Source: Bradyrhizobium guangdongense (GTDB taxonomy: Bacteria > Pseudomonadota > Alphaproteobacteria > Rhizobiales > Xanthobacteraceae). From it: a stretch of DNA of 64,000 bases. A program made the translations under genes and the position numbers. How positions within the stretch are numbered: the stretch's first letter is position 1; each line of letters begins with the position of its first letter. The stretch lies in the NCBI RefSeq assembly GCF_006483445.1, contig NZ_PPPT01000097.1, forward strand, positions 1 through 64,000. Direction: 5' to 3'. The notes below the pieces were generated by a model. The model was not told where the DNA came from. It saw only the letters and a program-made list of their open reading frames with translations, and ran no database searches. This document shows, piece by piece, positions 52,894 through 61,687 of the stretch.

Positions 52894-53376
52894 CTACGAA
52901 ATCGCGACGATCTCGATCTCCTGACCCGCGTTCTCGAAGACGTCTCCGACCGCCTTGCCCATCAGGAGACGGGCGATCGGCGAGACGAAGGAAATCATGC
53001 CCTGCTTCGGGTCGGCTTCGTCTTCGCCGACGATGCGATAAGTCTGGACGCGTCCATCGTCACGCCTGAAGGTGACGGTGCTTCCGAAGCTTACGCTATC
53101 GCTCGCGGTCGGATCCGGAACCACCTGCGCCGTTCGTACGCGCGCCGCAAAGTATTTTCCATCGCGGAGCGGCAGCGCGCTCTCGCGGCGCCGTTCATTC
53201 ACGTCCTCGATCTTCTGCGCGAGTTCGTAGGCCTCCTGCGCCTGCTTGAGCTGTGCTTCCAGGGCCTTCAGGCCTGCCGCCGTCACGAGGTTTTCGTGCG
53301 GCGAGATCGGGCGATCCGGCAGCAGGGTCTCTGATGCCGTCTCGGCGCTTTCTTCCTTGGTGAATGCGACGCTCAA
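52894..53376 (-). CDS. GreA/GreB-family transcription elongation factor
   Basis: The 160-residue protein has the N-terminal coiled-coil (ENLVTAAGLKALEAQLKQAQEAYELAQ) and the C-terminal FKBP-like domain (SFGSTVTFRRDDGRVQTYRIVGEDEADPKQGMISFVSPIARLLMGKAVGDVF). Gre factors enter the RNA polymerase secondary channel and stimulate cleavage of backtracked RNA. The family occurs as extra copies in Bradyrhizobium. The start is a TTG at 53376 that directly follows the stop (TAG) of the preceding gene, with a GAGG site overlapping that stop, so translation is coupled. This paralogue carries a 25-residue N-terminal extension. Confidence 0.92.
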   Translation of the reverse strand: MSVAFTKEESAETASETLLPDRPISPHENLVTAAGLKALEAQLKQAQEAYELAQKIEDVNERRRESALPLRDGKYFAARVRTAQVVPDPTASDSVSFGSTVTFRRDDGRVQTYRIVGEDEADPKQGMISFVSPIARLLMGKAVGDVFENAGQEIEIVAIS

Positions 53377-54264
53377 CTAACCCTCGTACTGATCCAGTCC
53401 CATCGCCCACAGCGCTTCGTCATGGCCGTTGGCGTAGTTGCGGTTGTTCACCGCCGGATTGCGGTTGACCATCGGACGCATGAACATCGGGTGGGTCGCG
53501 CTACGCACCTCGTGCTCGACCGTGAACAGGTGCTTGCCGCTGTCGAGATCGACGATGTCGCAGAACCGGTACTGGTACTGATTGTCCTCGCGCGAGACCA
53601 GATTGCGCTCGAGGAGTCGCCGATAAGGGCCTGAGAAGTTGGTGATGTACATCTGCACATGGTGGCCGTCATAGTCGGGCTGCGGCCGGTCGCTCTCGCG
53701 GTACAGCAAATATTGATCGCGGCCGGTTTTCACCGTCGCAACCTTGCCGTCGCCATTCCGCAAGCTCGCGGGCATGCCCATGATGTCAGGATAGAACGCG
53801 CAAATCGCTTCTGCGGTTCCAATGGGCACCTCGAACTCGACATAGGGAATGCCGAGCGTGATGCGGCCGAAGCGCGCGGCGTCCGGCTCGTAGCAGCGCA
53901 GTCGGTTGCCCCATGGGCAGGTCGCCTCGACATAATCGTTGTGCTCGGCGAACGCGAAGGCCGTGCCCTCGAGCTTCTTCGCAACCGAGGCCAGCCGCTG
54001 CAGCAGGGCTTCGCGGCCCGCGATGACAAGCCCGGTATGACCGCGCACCACCTGCGGCTTGCCGCTCGGCAGGTGAAACTGGCTCCGCCCGGCATTGATC
54101 CACATGTTGGTGTCGGACACCATCAGATAGGGATCGCGGGTGAGCCCAAGTCCCGCCACGTAGAATAACGTCGCCAGGCGCTGATCCGGGACCTGGATGT
54201 TGACGTGCTCGAAATGAATGGCGTTGCCGAGATCCTCGGCGGAACGGTCGAATTTTTGGGACAT
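53377..54264 (-). CDS. Two-domain VOC-like protein of unknown function
   Basis: The 295-residue protein shows one clear VOC-like start (IHFEHVNIQVPDQRLATLFYVAGLGLTRDPYLM) and a second, weaker one (ITLGIPYVEFEVPIGTAEAICAFYPDIMGM). The C-terminal portion has HEVRSATHPMFMRPMVNRNP. I do not recognise a known enzyme. It precedes the Gre-type gene with no gap, an odd pairing for a metabolic enzyme. Length and codon use fit its surroundings. Confidence 0.8.
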   Translation of the reverse strand: MSQKFDRSAEDLGNAIHFEHVNIQVPDQRLATLFYVAGLGLTRDPYLMVSDTNMWINAGRSQFHLPSGKPQVVRGHTGLVIAGREALLQRLASVAKKLEGTAFAFAEHNDYVEATCPWGNRLRCYEPDAARFGRITLGIPYVEFEVPIGTAEAICAFYPDIMGMPASLRNGDGKVATVKTGRDQYLLYRESDRPQPDYDGHHVQMYITNFSGPYRRLLERNLVSREDNQYQYRFCDIVDLDSGKHLFTVEHEVRSATHPMFMRPMVNRNPAVNNRNYANGHDEALWAMGLDQYEG

Positions 54265-54426
54265 GGATGCGGCTCTGGCTGCGGGACGGACTACCTATAA
54301 TAGAGCAGAACGCCCGCCTGTCGAAACCTCCGGCCGATCACTTCTGCTGACCGAGCCATGCGAGCGGCCGCCTTGCCGCTAAGGCCATTCCCTGTAATCT
54401 GGCAAGAAACAACAGGGAAGAGACCG

Positions 54427-55614
54427 ATGGGGGGAGTTTTGGAAGGCGTGCGCGTCCTGGATTTCGGGCGCTATATCGCAGGGCCCTATTGCGCGACTTT
54501 GCTGGCTGAGTTCGGCGCCGAGGTCATCCGCGTGGAAAAGCGCGACGGCAGCGAAGATCGCTTCGTCGCGCCGGTCGGCGAAGGCGGCGAGGGCGCGCTG
54601 TTCCTGCAGGTCAACCGCAACAAGAAATGCATCACGCTCGACCCGATGAAGGACGAAGGGCAGGAGGTGATGCGCCGCCTGATCGCAACATCAGACGTCG
54701 TCGTCGCCAATCTGCCGCCGCAGACCTTGCGTGCGATGAAGCTCGACTACGACTCGTTGAAGGCAATCAAGCCGGACATCATCCTGACCACCGCGACCGC
54801 ATTCGGCGGGCCCGGGCCATGGTCCGACCGCGTCGGCTTTGATGGCGTCGGCCAGGTCATGTCGGGCTCCGTCTACATGACCGGCGAGGGGAATCCGCCA
54901 TACCGGGCCGCGGTGAACTGGGTCGATTTCGGCACGGCCCTGCACTGCGCGTTCGGCACGCTCGCGGCCCTCATCGAGCGCGGCAAATCCGGACGCGGGC
55001 AGATCGTCGAAGGCGCGCTGCTTGCCACCGCATTGTCCTTCACCAACGCGACGCTGATCGAGCAGGCCGTCATCAATGTCAACCGCGTTCCGACCGGGAA
55101 TCTCGGCCAGACCGCAGCACCGGCCGATATCTACCGCACCAAAGACGGCTGGGTGCTCTGCCAGGTGACCGGTCATCCCCTGTTCAAGCGCTGGGCCAAG
55201 CTGATGGGCGAGGAAGAGCAGTGGCTGAACGATCCGCGCTTTGCCGACGACATCAGCCGCGGCAACAACGGCCCGATCATCAGCGAGCGGATGGCGCGCT
55301 GGTGCGCCGAGCGCACCACGCAGGAGGCCGTCGATACGCTCGGCAAGGCGATGATCCCGACCGGCCCCGTGCTGAGCCCGCAACAGGCGCTGGACCATCC
55401 GCACATCCGCGCTGCCGGTTTCATGCAGGATGTCGACTATCCCGGCCTGCCGAAACTGGCCCCGGTCTCGCGGGCCGCCATCCGGTTGTCGGAAACACCG
55501 GGCAAGATCGCATCACGTCCGCCGACGCTCGGCGAGCATACCGACCGGGTGCTGGCCGAGCTCGGCTATAGCAGCGATGCGATCGCTGCCCTTCGGAGAG
55601 GCGGCATCATCTAA
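54427..55614 (+). CDS. CaiB/BaiF-family (class III) CoA-transferase
   Basis: The 395-residue enzyme begins with the family pattern LEGVRVLDFGRYIAGPYCATLLAEFGAEVIRVEK. The region around the catalytic Asp seems to be NWVDFGTALHCAFGTLAALIERG (Asp about 172), and LGQTAAPADIYRTKDGWV follows. It moves CoA between an acyl-CoA and a free acid. Start 54427 is chosen because an AGGGAAGAG site precedes it and the extra 23 residues of the longer frame do not fit the family. Its substrates cannot be named; no CoA ligase partner is adjacent. Confidence 0.9.
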   Translation: MGGVLEGVRVLDFGRYIAGPYCATLLAEFGAEVIRVEKRDGSEDRFVAPVGEGGEGALFLQVNRNKKCITLDPMKDEGQEVMRRLIATSDVVVANLPPQTLRAMKLDYDSLKAIKPDIILTTATAFGGPGPWSDRVGFDGVGQVMSGSVYMTGEGNPPYRAAVNWVDFGTALHCAFGTLAALIERGKSGRGQIVEGALLATALSFTNATLIEQAVINVNRVPTGNLGQTAAPADIYRTKDGWVLCQVTGHPLFKRWAKLMGEEEQWLNDPRFADDISRGNNGPIISERMARWCAERTTQEAVDTLGKAMIPTGPVLSPQQALDHPHIRAAGFMQDVDYPGLPKLAPVSRAAIRLSETPGKIASRPPTLGEHTDRVLAELGYSSDAIAALRRGGII

Positions 55615-55645
55615 AAAAGCGGCAGCATCGGCCCTTGCCATCTTC

Positions 55646-55673
55646 GGTATGATAGTTTTTGATAAACATCATA
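55646..55673. promoter_or_regulatory. NikR-type nickel operator
   Basis: The sequence GTATGA (55646-55651), 16 bases, TCATAC (55668-55673) matches exactly the NikR operator GTATGA-N16-TCATAC known from E. coli and related systems. It ends 15 bases before the GTG start of the nickel permease gene, placing it over the promoter or leader. NikR with bound nickel would repress the operon. Confidence 0.8.
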
Positions 55674-55688
55674 CTTGGAGTGGCTACG

Positions 55689-56771
55689 GTGAATGGACCA
55701 CGGCGCGTGATCAATGGGGCTGTGCGGGCGGTTAAGCCCGGCACGGTCCTGCTGTTCGGCGGGCTCATTGCCGCCAATATCGCCGCCTGGGCCTGGGCTT
55801 TTGCTGTCTTCGCCGACCGGCCCGCGATCATGGCGACCGCAGGGCTCGCCTGGGTGTTCGGCCTGCGCCACGCCGTGGATGCCGACCATATCGCGGCCAT
55901 CGACAACGTCGTGCGCAAGCTGATGCATGACGACGATGCACCCAGGAGCGCGGGGCTTTATTTCGCGCTCGGCCATTCCACCGTGGTCGTGATTGCAACC
56001 GTGCTGCTCGCTGTGGGCGTGGTGAGCTTCGGTGGCGACAGCCTGCTCAAAAGCATCGGCGGCCTGATTGGCACGTCGGTCTCCGCGATCTTCCTGCTGC
56101 TGATCGCCGTCATGAACCTCGTCATCTTCGTCAACCTGTGGCACACCCTGCGCGCGGTGCGCGACAGCGGTGTCCACGATGCCGAGCAGCTCGACGCATT
56201 GCTGGCGGGCCGTGGCTTCCTGGCGCGGCTGCTCGCGCCGATGTTTCGCCTGGTGACAAAACCAAAGCACATGTATCCGCTGGGCTTCCTGTTCGGGCTC
56301 GGTTTTGACACCGCGACCGAGATCGGCCTGCTCGGCATCTCCGCAACCGAAGCCGCGCACGGCATGTCGCTGTCGCACTTGCTGGTGTTTCCTGCCCTGT
56401 TCGCCGCCGGCATGGCGCTGGTCGACACCGCGGATTCTGCGCTGATGGTGAGCGCCTATCGCTGGGCTTTTGTCGATCCCGTGCGCAAGCTCCGGTACAA
56501 CCTCACGATCACCGGTGCGTCCGTCGCGGTCGCGCTGTTCATCGGCGGCGTCGAGGCGCTCGGGCTGATCGGCGAGCAGCTTGGGCTGTCCGGCGGTCTC
56601 TGGGCGCTGGTCGACCATCTCAACGACTCCCTCGCCGGTTTTGGCTTCGTCGTCATCGCGCTGTTCGCACTCGCCTGGCTCGTGTCCTTCGTGCTTTATC
56701 GTGCCGCGTTCAGAGCCGATCGCGCTGAGGCGGACGAGTTGAAGTGCGGTAATGTGGTCGAGGCTGCCTAG
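55689..56771 (+). CDS. Nickel/cobalt permease (NiCoT family, HoxN/NixA type)
   Basis: The 360-residue membrane protein has about eight TM helices and the NiCoT signature HAVDADHI (61-68) in TM2, with FGLRHAVDADHIAAIDN, and a second signature LGFDTATEIGLL. It imports Ni2+ (or Co2+) across the inner membrane, probably for hydrogenase or urease. The open frame begins at a TTG (55659) inside the NikR-type operator; the GTG at 55689, preceded by GGAG, is a far better start. Its last 20 bases overlap the TonB-dependent receptor gene, so the two are co-translated. Confidence 0.93.
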   Translation: MNGPRRVINGAVRAVKPGTVLLFGGLIAANIAAWAWAFAVFADRPAIMATAGLAWVFGLRHAVDADHIAAIDNVVRKLMHDDDAPRSAGLYFALGHSTVVVIATVLLAVGVVSFGGDSLLKSIGGLIGTSVSAIFLLLIAVMNLVIFVNLWHTLRAVRDSGVHDAEQLDALLAGRGFLARLLAPMFRLVTKPKHMYPLGFLFGLGFDTATEIGLLGISATEAAHGMSLSHLLVFPALFAAGMALVDTADSALMVSAYRWAFVDPVRKLRYNLTITGASVAVALFIGGVEALGLIGEQLGLSGGLWALVDHLNDSLAGFGFVVIALFALAWLVSFVLYRAAFRADRAEADELKCGNVVEAA

Positions 56772-59046
56772 GATCGGCGCGCTCGGCGCCTGCGTCCTCC
56801 TGATCGACACGACGCGCGCTCTTGCGCAGGATGCCGGAGGCGAACGCCGCCTGCCGCCGATCGAGGTGACGCGCGACGACGTTCCGCGGAAAAAGCAACA
56901 GCCAGCGCCGCGCCGGCCCACGCGAACGGCAGCAACCACGAGCCGTATCGTGGTTTATCCTGCGGCATCGGTTGCATCGGACGGGCGCGGCACGGCGTCC
57001 GGTCCGCCCGTCGCACCGAGCATGGCGAGCCAGATCACGGTGTCGGGCGAGGAGTTGAACGCACGGCCGGTGACGCGTCCCGGCGAGGTGCTCGAAGCCG
57101 TCCCGGGACTGATCGTGACTCAGCATTCCGGCGAGGGCAAAGCCAACCAGTATTTTCTGCGCGGCTACAATCTCGACCACGGCACCGATCTCGCCGTTTA
57201 TGTCGACGGCGTGCCCGTCAACATGCGCACTCACGCGCATGGCCAGGGCTACGCCGACCTCAACTGGTTGATTCCGGAAACCATCGGCGCGATGGAGGTG
57301 AAGAAGGGGCCTTACTTCGCCGACGAGGGCGATTTCTCCTCGGTCGGCGCCGTGCATATCGGCCTGATCGACCGCACCGTGAAGGGCCTGGCGCAGATGA
57401 CCGCCGGCAGCTTTGGCTATCGCCGCTTCCTCGGTATGGATTCTGTGAAGCTCGGCGAGGGCACGCTGCTGGTCGCCGGCGAAGCCGGCACTTACAACGG
57501 CCCCTGGGACAATCCGGACAATGTGCGCAAGCTGAACGGGCTCGTGCGCTACAGCCAGGGCACGGCGACCGACGGCGTGTCCGTCACCACGATGGCCTAT
57601 GCGAACACATGGAACTCCACCGACCAGGTGCCGCAACGCGCGATTGACTCAGGCCTGCTCGGCCGGTTTGGGTCGGAAGATGAGAGCGACGGCGGCAACA
57701 CCAACCGCTTTGCGCTGTCGGTGCGCGTGGCGCAAAGCGATGACAAGGGATCGTGGAAAGCCAACGCCTTCGTGGTGAAGAGCGAGCTCGATCTCTACAA
57801 CAATTTCACCTATGTCCTCGCCAATCCCGTACTCGGCGACCAGTTTCACCAGCACGACGACCGCCTGATGGCCGGCGCCAACCTCTCGCGGACGCTCGAC
57901 GGATCGTTCGCGGGCCTGCCGATGCAGACCACGATCGGCCTGCAATCCCGCTACGACGCGATCGATCTCGCGCTCACCAGGACATTCCAGCGCAGCTTTC
58001 TCTCCAATATCCGCAGCGATAAGGTCGGCGAGGGGAGTGTCGGGGTCTTTGCCGAGACCAGCATGCGCTGGACCGACTGGCTGCGCACGATCGCCGGCTG
58101 GCGCGGCGACTACTATTCGGCCGACGTCACCTCGCTGTTCAATTCCAACAATTCAGGCCGCGCGAACGCTGCGATCGGTAGCCCAAAGCTGCGCGTGGTG
58201 TTCGGCCCCTTTGACAAGACCGAGTTCTTCCTCGGCGCCGGCTACGGCATGCATTCGAATGACGCGCGCGGCGCGACCACGACCGAGGACCCCAGTGATC
58301 CCGTCAACAAGCTCACGCCGTCGCCGCTATTGGTGCGCACCAGGGGCGCGGAGGTTGGCGTGCGCAGCAAGCTCATTCCCGACACCGAGACCTCGCTCAG
58401 CGTCTTCATCCTCGACCAGAATTCCGAGATCCTGTTCTCTGGCGATACCGGCGACACCTCGGCGACGCGCGCCAGCCGCCGCTACGGCTTTGAGTGGACC
58501 AACCATTACCGCCCAAGATCGTGGATCGATATCGACGCCGATCTCGCCATGACCCATGCGCGCTTCCGTGGCACGGATCCGGACCAGGCCGCGGTCTACG
58601 CCTCGCTCGCGGGCTTTCCGGAAGCGCAGATCGGCAACGCGCCCGGCAACTACATCCCGAACGCGCCGGCAATGATCGCATCCGCAGGCATTACGCTGGG
58701 GGAGAAGACCGGCTGGTTCGGCGGCGCGCGCTGGCGCTACATCGGTTCCAGCCCGCTGACGGAGGATAACGCGTTCCGCTCGCAGCCGACCAGCATCGTC
58801 AATGCGCGGCTCGGTTACCGCACCGAGAACGGCTGGCGCATTCAGTTCGATGTGCTCAACCTCTTCAACAGCAAAGCGAACCAGATCACCTATGCCTATG
58901 GTTCGCTGCTGAAGACCGACACGCTCTACAACCTCTGCGCCGCCAACGCTGCGCCCGCCGCCGTGTGCAGCAACGGCGTGATGGATTACGTGCTGCACCC
59001 GGTCGAGCCCATGACCTTCCGGGTGACGATGGCGGGAAGTTTTTAA
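56752..59046 (+). CDS. TonB-dependent outer-membrane receptor, probable nickel-chelate uptake
   Basis: The 764-residue protein has an N-terminal signal (RIGALGACVLLIDTTRALAQ), a candidate TonB box (LPPIEVTRDD), a plug domain (NARPVTRPGEVLEAVPGLIVTQHSGEGKANQYFLRGYNLDHGTDLAVYVDG, residues about 105-155), and a long beta-barrel ending in VTMAGSF. It imports a metal complex across the outer membrane using TonB energy. Because its start lies inside the nickel permease gene and the pair sits behind a NikR-type site, a nickel complex is the most likely ligand. The C-terminal sequence contains Cys residues (NLCAANAAPAAVCSNG). The TAA overlaps the convergent TAA of the next gene. Confidence 0.92.
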   Translation: MWSRLPRIGALGACVLLIDTTRALAQDAGGERRLPPIEVTRDDVPRKKQQPAPRRPTRTAATTSRIVVYPAASVASDGRGTASGPPVAPSMASQITVSGEELNARPVTRPGEVLEAVPGLIVTQHSGEGKANQYFLRGYNLDHGTDLAVYVDGVPVNMRTHAHGQGYADLNWLIPETIGAMEVKKGPYFADEGDFSSVGAVHIGLIDRTVKGLAQMTAGSFGYRRFLGMDSVKLGEGTLLVAGEAGTYNGPWDNPDNVRKLNGLVRYSQGTATDGVSVTTMAYANTWNSTDQVPQRAIDSGLLGRFGSEDESDGGNTNRFALSVRVAQSDDKGSWKANAFVVKSELDLYNNFTYVLANPVLGDQFHQHDDRLMAGANLSRTLDGSFAGLPMQTTIGLQSRYDAIDLALTRTFQRSFLSNIRSDKVGEGSVGVFAETSMRWTDWLRTIAGWRGDYYSADVTSLFNSNNSGRANAAIGSPKLRVVFGPFDKTEFFLGAGYGMHSNDARGATTTEDPSDPVNKLTPSPLLVRTRGAEVGVRSKLIPDTETSLSVFILDQNSEILFSGDTGDTSATRASRRYGFEWTNHYRPRSWIDIDADLAMTHARFRGTDPDQAAVYASLAGFPEAQIGNAPGNYIPNAPAMIASAGITLGEKTGWFGGARWRYIGSSPLTEDNAFRSQPTSIVNARLGYRTENGWRIQFDVLNLFNSKANQITYAYGSLLKTDTLYNLCAANAAPAAVCSNGVMDYVLHPVEPMTFRVTMAGSF

Positions 59047-60203
59047 TTCGCGCTCAGCGCCGTCCTGGCCACTTCGGCCATCCAGCCGGAGGCCGTCGGC
59101 AAAATCGCGTCGTTGAAATTGTAGTACGGGCCATGCAGCTCCGCGCCCTCGCGCAAAGCGCCGTTGCCGATCCAGACGAAGGCGCCGGGGCGATGCTGGA
59201 GGTAGAAGGCAAAATCTTCGCCGGCCATGCTGGGCGCGAGATCGCGCCGCAGCGGCGCCGCGACCCTTTCCGCGGCCATGCGCGCCAGGCCCGCTTCGTG
59301 CGGCGCATTGGCGAGGACGCCGACGCCGGGCGTGACTTCGGACGAGACCTTGACGCCAAAACTGGTCGCGACGCCCGCGCAGACCCGCTCGATGCCTTCG
59401 GTGATGACATCCCTGACCGGGCCGCGGTGATTGCGCAGCGTGCCGCGGATCGTCACGCGCGAGGCGATCTGGTTCGGCACCGTGCCGCCCTCGATCGTGC
59501 ACAGCGACAGCACGGCGGTGTCGAGCGGATCGACGCTGCGCGACACGATCGATTGCAGCGCGACGATGAGATGCCCGGCCGCGACCACGGGATCGCGCGT
59601 CAGATGCGGCATGCCGGCATGGCCGGGATGTCCGTCGATCGTCAGCGTTACCCGACCGCCGGCGGCCATGACAACGCCGTCATGCACCGCGATCGTACCG
59701 GCCTCGAGCCCGGGCCAGTTGTGGAAGCCAAAGATCTGCGTCATCGGAAACCGCTCGAACAGGCCGTCGGCGACCATCGCCTTCGCGCCGCCAAGCCCTT
59801 CCTCTGCCGGCTGGAAGACGAAATCGACGGTGCCGCTCCAGCTCGTGTCGGCGGCCAGCAGCGCGGCAGCGCCGAGCAGCGAGGCTGTGTGGCCGTCATG
59901 TCCGCACGCATGCATGATGCCGGGATTGCGCGAAGCGTAGGCAAGCCCGGTTTCCTCCGTGATCGGCAGTGCGTCCATGTCCGCGCGCAGGCCGACGCGT
60001 CCCTGGGCAGCCCCGCGCGTCAACGTCGCGACGATGCCGTGGCCGCCGATGTTGGCCGTAAAGGGAATGCCGAGCTCGATGAGCCGCGCCTGCACGAAGG
60101 CCGCCGTCGCCTTTTCATGCAGGGACAGTTCGGGATGGGCATGCAAATGCTGGCGCCACGCGGTCAGTTTCCGGTGCAGGTCGGGTGTTACGGCTGGTGT
60201 CAC
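59043..60203 (-). CDS. M20-family amidohydrolase (hippurate hydrolase/N-acyl-amino-acid deacylase type)
   Basis: The 386-residue enzyme has the M20D/HipO motif set: GLRADMDALPI, MHACGHDGHTA with zinc ligands, PAEEGLGGAKAMV with the catalytic Glu, GHPGHAGMPH in the dimerisation domain, and MAGEDFAFYLQ with the last ligand region. It should remove an acyl group from an amino acid or similar amide. Its stop codon overlaps that of the TonB receptor on the opposite strand (shared TTAA at 59043-59046). It may not belong to the nickel operon. Confidence 0.92.
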   Translation of the reverse strand: MTPAVTPDLHRKLTAWRQHLHAHPELSLHEKATAAFVQARLIELGIPFTANIGGHGIVATLTRGAAQGRVGLRADMDALPITEETGLAYASRNPGIMHACGHDGHTASLLGAAALLAADTSWSGTVDFVFQPAEEGLGGAKAMVADGLFERFPMTQIFGFHNWPGLEAGTIAVHDGVVMAAGGRVTLTIDGHPGHAGMPHLTRDPVVAAGHLIVALQSIVSRSVDPLDTAVLSLCTIEGGTVPNQIASRVTIRGTLRNHRGPVRDVITEGIERVCAGVATSFGVKVSSEVTPGVGVLANAPHEAGLARMAAERVAAPLRRDLAPSMAGEDFAFYLQHRPGAFVWIGNGALREGAELHGPYYNFNDAILPTASGWMAEVARTALSAN

Positions 60204-60310
60204 GATTGGCGTCTCTCGCAGGCTGCGGCTCCCGCCACCATAACGAAATCCGCGCGCCCGTCATCCGGCGCCCGCGAATAGCTCGCGTGCAGCAGCGCTG
60301 CTCCTCACAT

Positions 60311-60395
60311 CGTCATGGCCGGGCTTGACCCGGCCATCCACGTCTTTCTCTTAGCGCGAAGAACGTGGATGCCCGGGACAAGCCCGGGCATGACG
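60311..60395. repeat. REP/BIME-like palindromic element
   Basis: Outer inverted repeat CGTCATG/CATGACG encloses two stem-loops (ATGGCCGGG-CTTGA-CCCGGCCAT and ATGCCCGGG-ACAAG-CCCGGGCAT), with ATCCACGT/ACGTGGAT as a further nested pair. This pattern is a dispersed intergenic palindrome common in Bradyrhizobium genomes. It lies between two minus-strand genes, just past the stop of the one at 60411, so it may also stop transcription or stabilise an mRNA end. Confidence 0.75.
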
Positions 60396-60410
60396 GAGAA
60401 CCCGCGACGT

Positions 60411-61496
60411 CTATGCGAGCTGTGCCAGCCCCTTCCAGTCGAAACTGATGCCGTGGCCGGGTCGCGGCGGCGCCAGGGCCATGCCCTTCTCCAGCACCAG
60501 GGGATGCTCGATATAGCGGTCGAGCCCAAAGCCATGGGCCTCGAGATAGGAGCGGTTCTGGCAGGCCGCCAGCAGGTGCACGGTGATGTCGTGCGCGCCA
60601 TGGCTCGTCACCGGCAGGTTGAAGGCCTCTGCGAGCCGCGCGATCTTCATGAAGGCGGTCACGCCGCCACAATTGGTCACGTCCGGTTCGGGATAGGACA
60701 CGGCACCCGCCGCGATGTAGTTCTTGAACTCCCACAGCGAACGCAGATTCTCGCCGGCCGCGATCGGCACGCCGCCGGCGGCCATGATGCGGGCATGGCC
60801 TGCGACGTCGTCGGGGATAATCGGCTCCTCCAGCCAGGTGAGGTCGAATGGCTGCAAGGCGCGGGCGGCGCGGATCGCTTCCTCCACCGTCCATTTCATG
60901 TTGGCGTCCGCCATCAGCGGAAAGCCCTCGCCGAGATGCCGGCGCATCGCCTGCACACGCGCAACGTCGGATTTGAGATCGGGGCGGCCGACCTTCATCT
61001 TGATGGCGCGAAAGCCTTTGGCGATGTTGTCGGCGGTCGGCTTCAAGAGCGCTTCGACCGTCAGATCGAGATCGATGCCGCCGGCATAGCAGGGCACGCG
61101 CGCGTCGTACCCGCCGAGCAGGCGGAACAGCGGCAGGCTCGCGCGCCGTGCCTTCAGATCCCATAGCGCGATGTCGAGCGCGGAGAGCGCGAGCACCGCG
61201 GCGCCGCCGCGTCCGCCATAATGCAGCGCCCACCAGACGTGATGCCAGATCGCCTCGCTGTCGTCGGCCTCGCGGCCCTCGACCAGTTCCGGAATCTCGC
61301 GCTTCAATATATCGGCGATCGCGCCGCCATTGCGGCCGACGGTGTAGGTGTAGCCGACGCCTTCCGCGCCGTCGGCATCGCGCACGCGGCAGGTGATGAG
61401 CTCGAACGCCTTGATCTCGCCATGCGTGCTATCGGAGAGAATCACGGGGAGGGGGATCCGGTAGAGTCCGGTCTCGGTGGTCTTGATAAGCGCCAT
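60411..61496 (-). CDS. Mandelate racemase/muconate lactonizing enzyme-family (enolase superfamily) protein
   Basis: The 361-residue enzyme has the enolase-superfamily layout: KxK base motif in FRAIKMKVGRP (about 160), metal ligand Asp in LMADANMKW (about 194), Glu in WLEEPI (about 220) and AAGENL (about 246), and a His base in VTSHGAHDITVHL (about 297). This pairing of Lys and His is typical of mandelate racemase-like acid-sugar dehydratases. It abstracts a proton alpha to a carboxylate; the substrate is probably a sugar acid, but not identifiable. It is divergent from the TctC-type binding protein gene, with 191 bases between. Confidence 0.9.
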   Translation of the reverse strand: MALIKTTETGLYRIPLPVILSDSTHGEIKAFELITCRVRDADGAEGVGYTYTVGRNGGAIADILKREIPELVEGREADDSEAIWHHVWWALHYGGRGGAAVLALSALDIALWDLKARRASLPLFRLLGGYDARVPCYAGGIDLDLTVEALLKPTADNIAKGFRAIKMKVGRPDLKSDVARVQAMRRHLGEGFPLMADANMKWTVEEAIRAARALQPFDLTWLEEPIIPDDVAGHARIMAAGGVPIAAGENLRSLWEFKNYIAAGAVSYPEPDVTNCGGVTAFMKIARLAEAFNLPVTSHGAHDITVHLLAACQNRSYLEAHGFGLDRYIEHPLVLEKGMALAPPRPGHGISFDWKGLAQLA

Positions 61497-61687
61497 GTTG
61501 TTTCCTTCCCGTCTTTTTCCTGCAGGTTAGGCCGATCGCCTGGCTTGGGCAACCTGCCGCGTGGCGGAATTGGCGTGACGATCCGCGCATGGAAACGCGA
61601 TTGCGGAATCCGCCGCGTTCGATATTGATCTTGAACCGCAGCAAGCGTCGCAAGAGATGGCGCGCGGTTTCGCGATGGGAGTACGAC

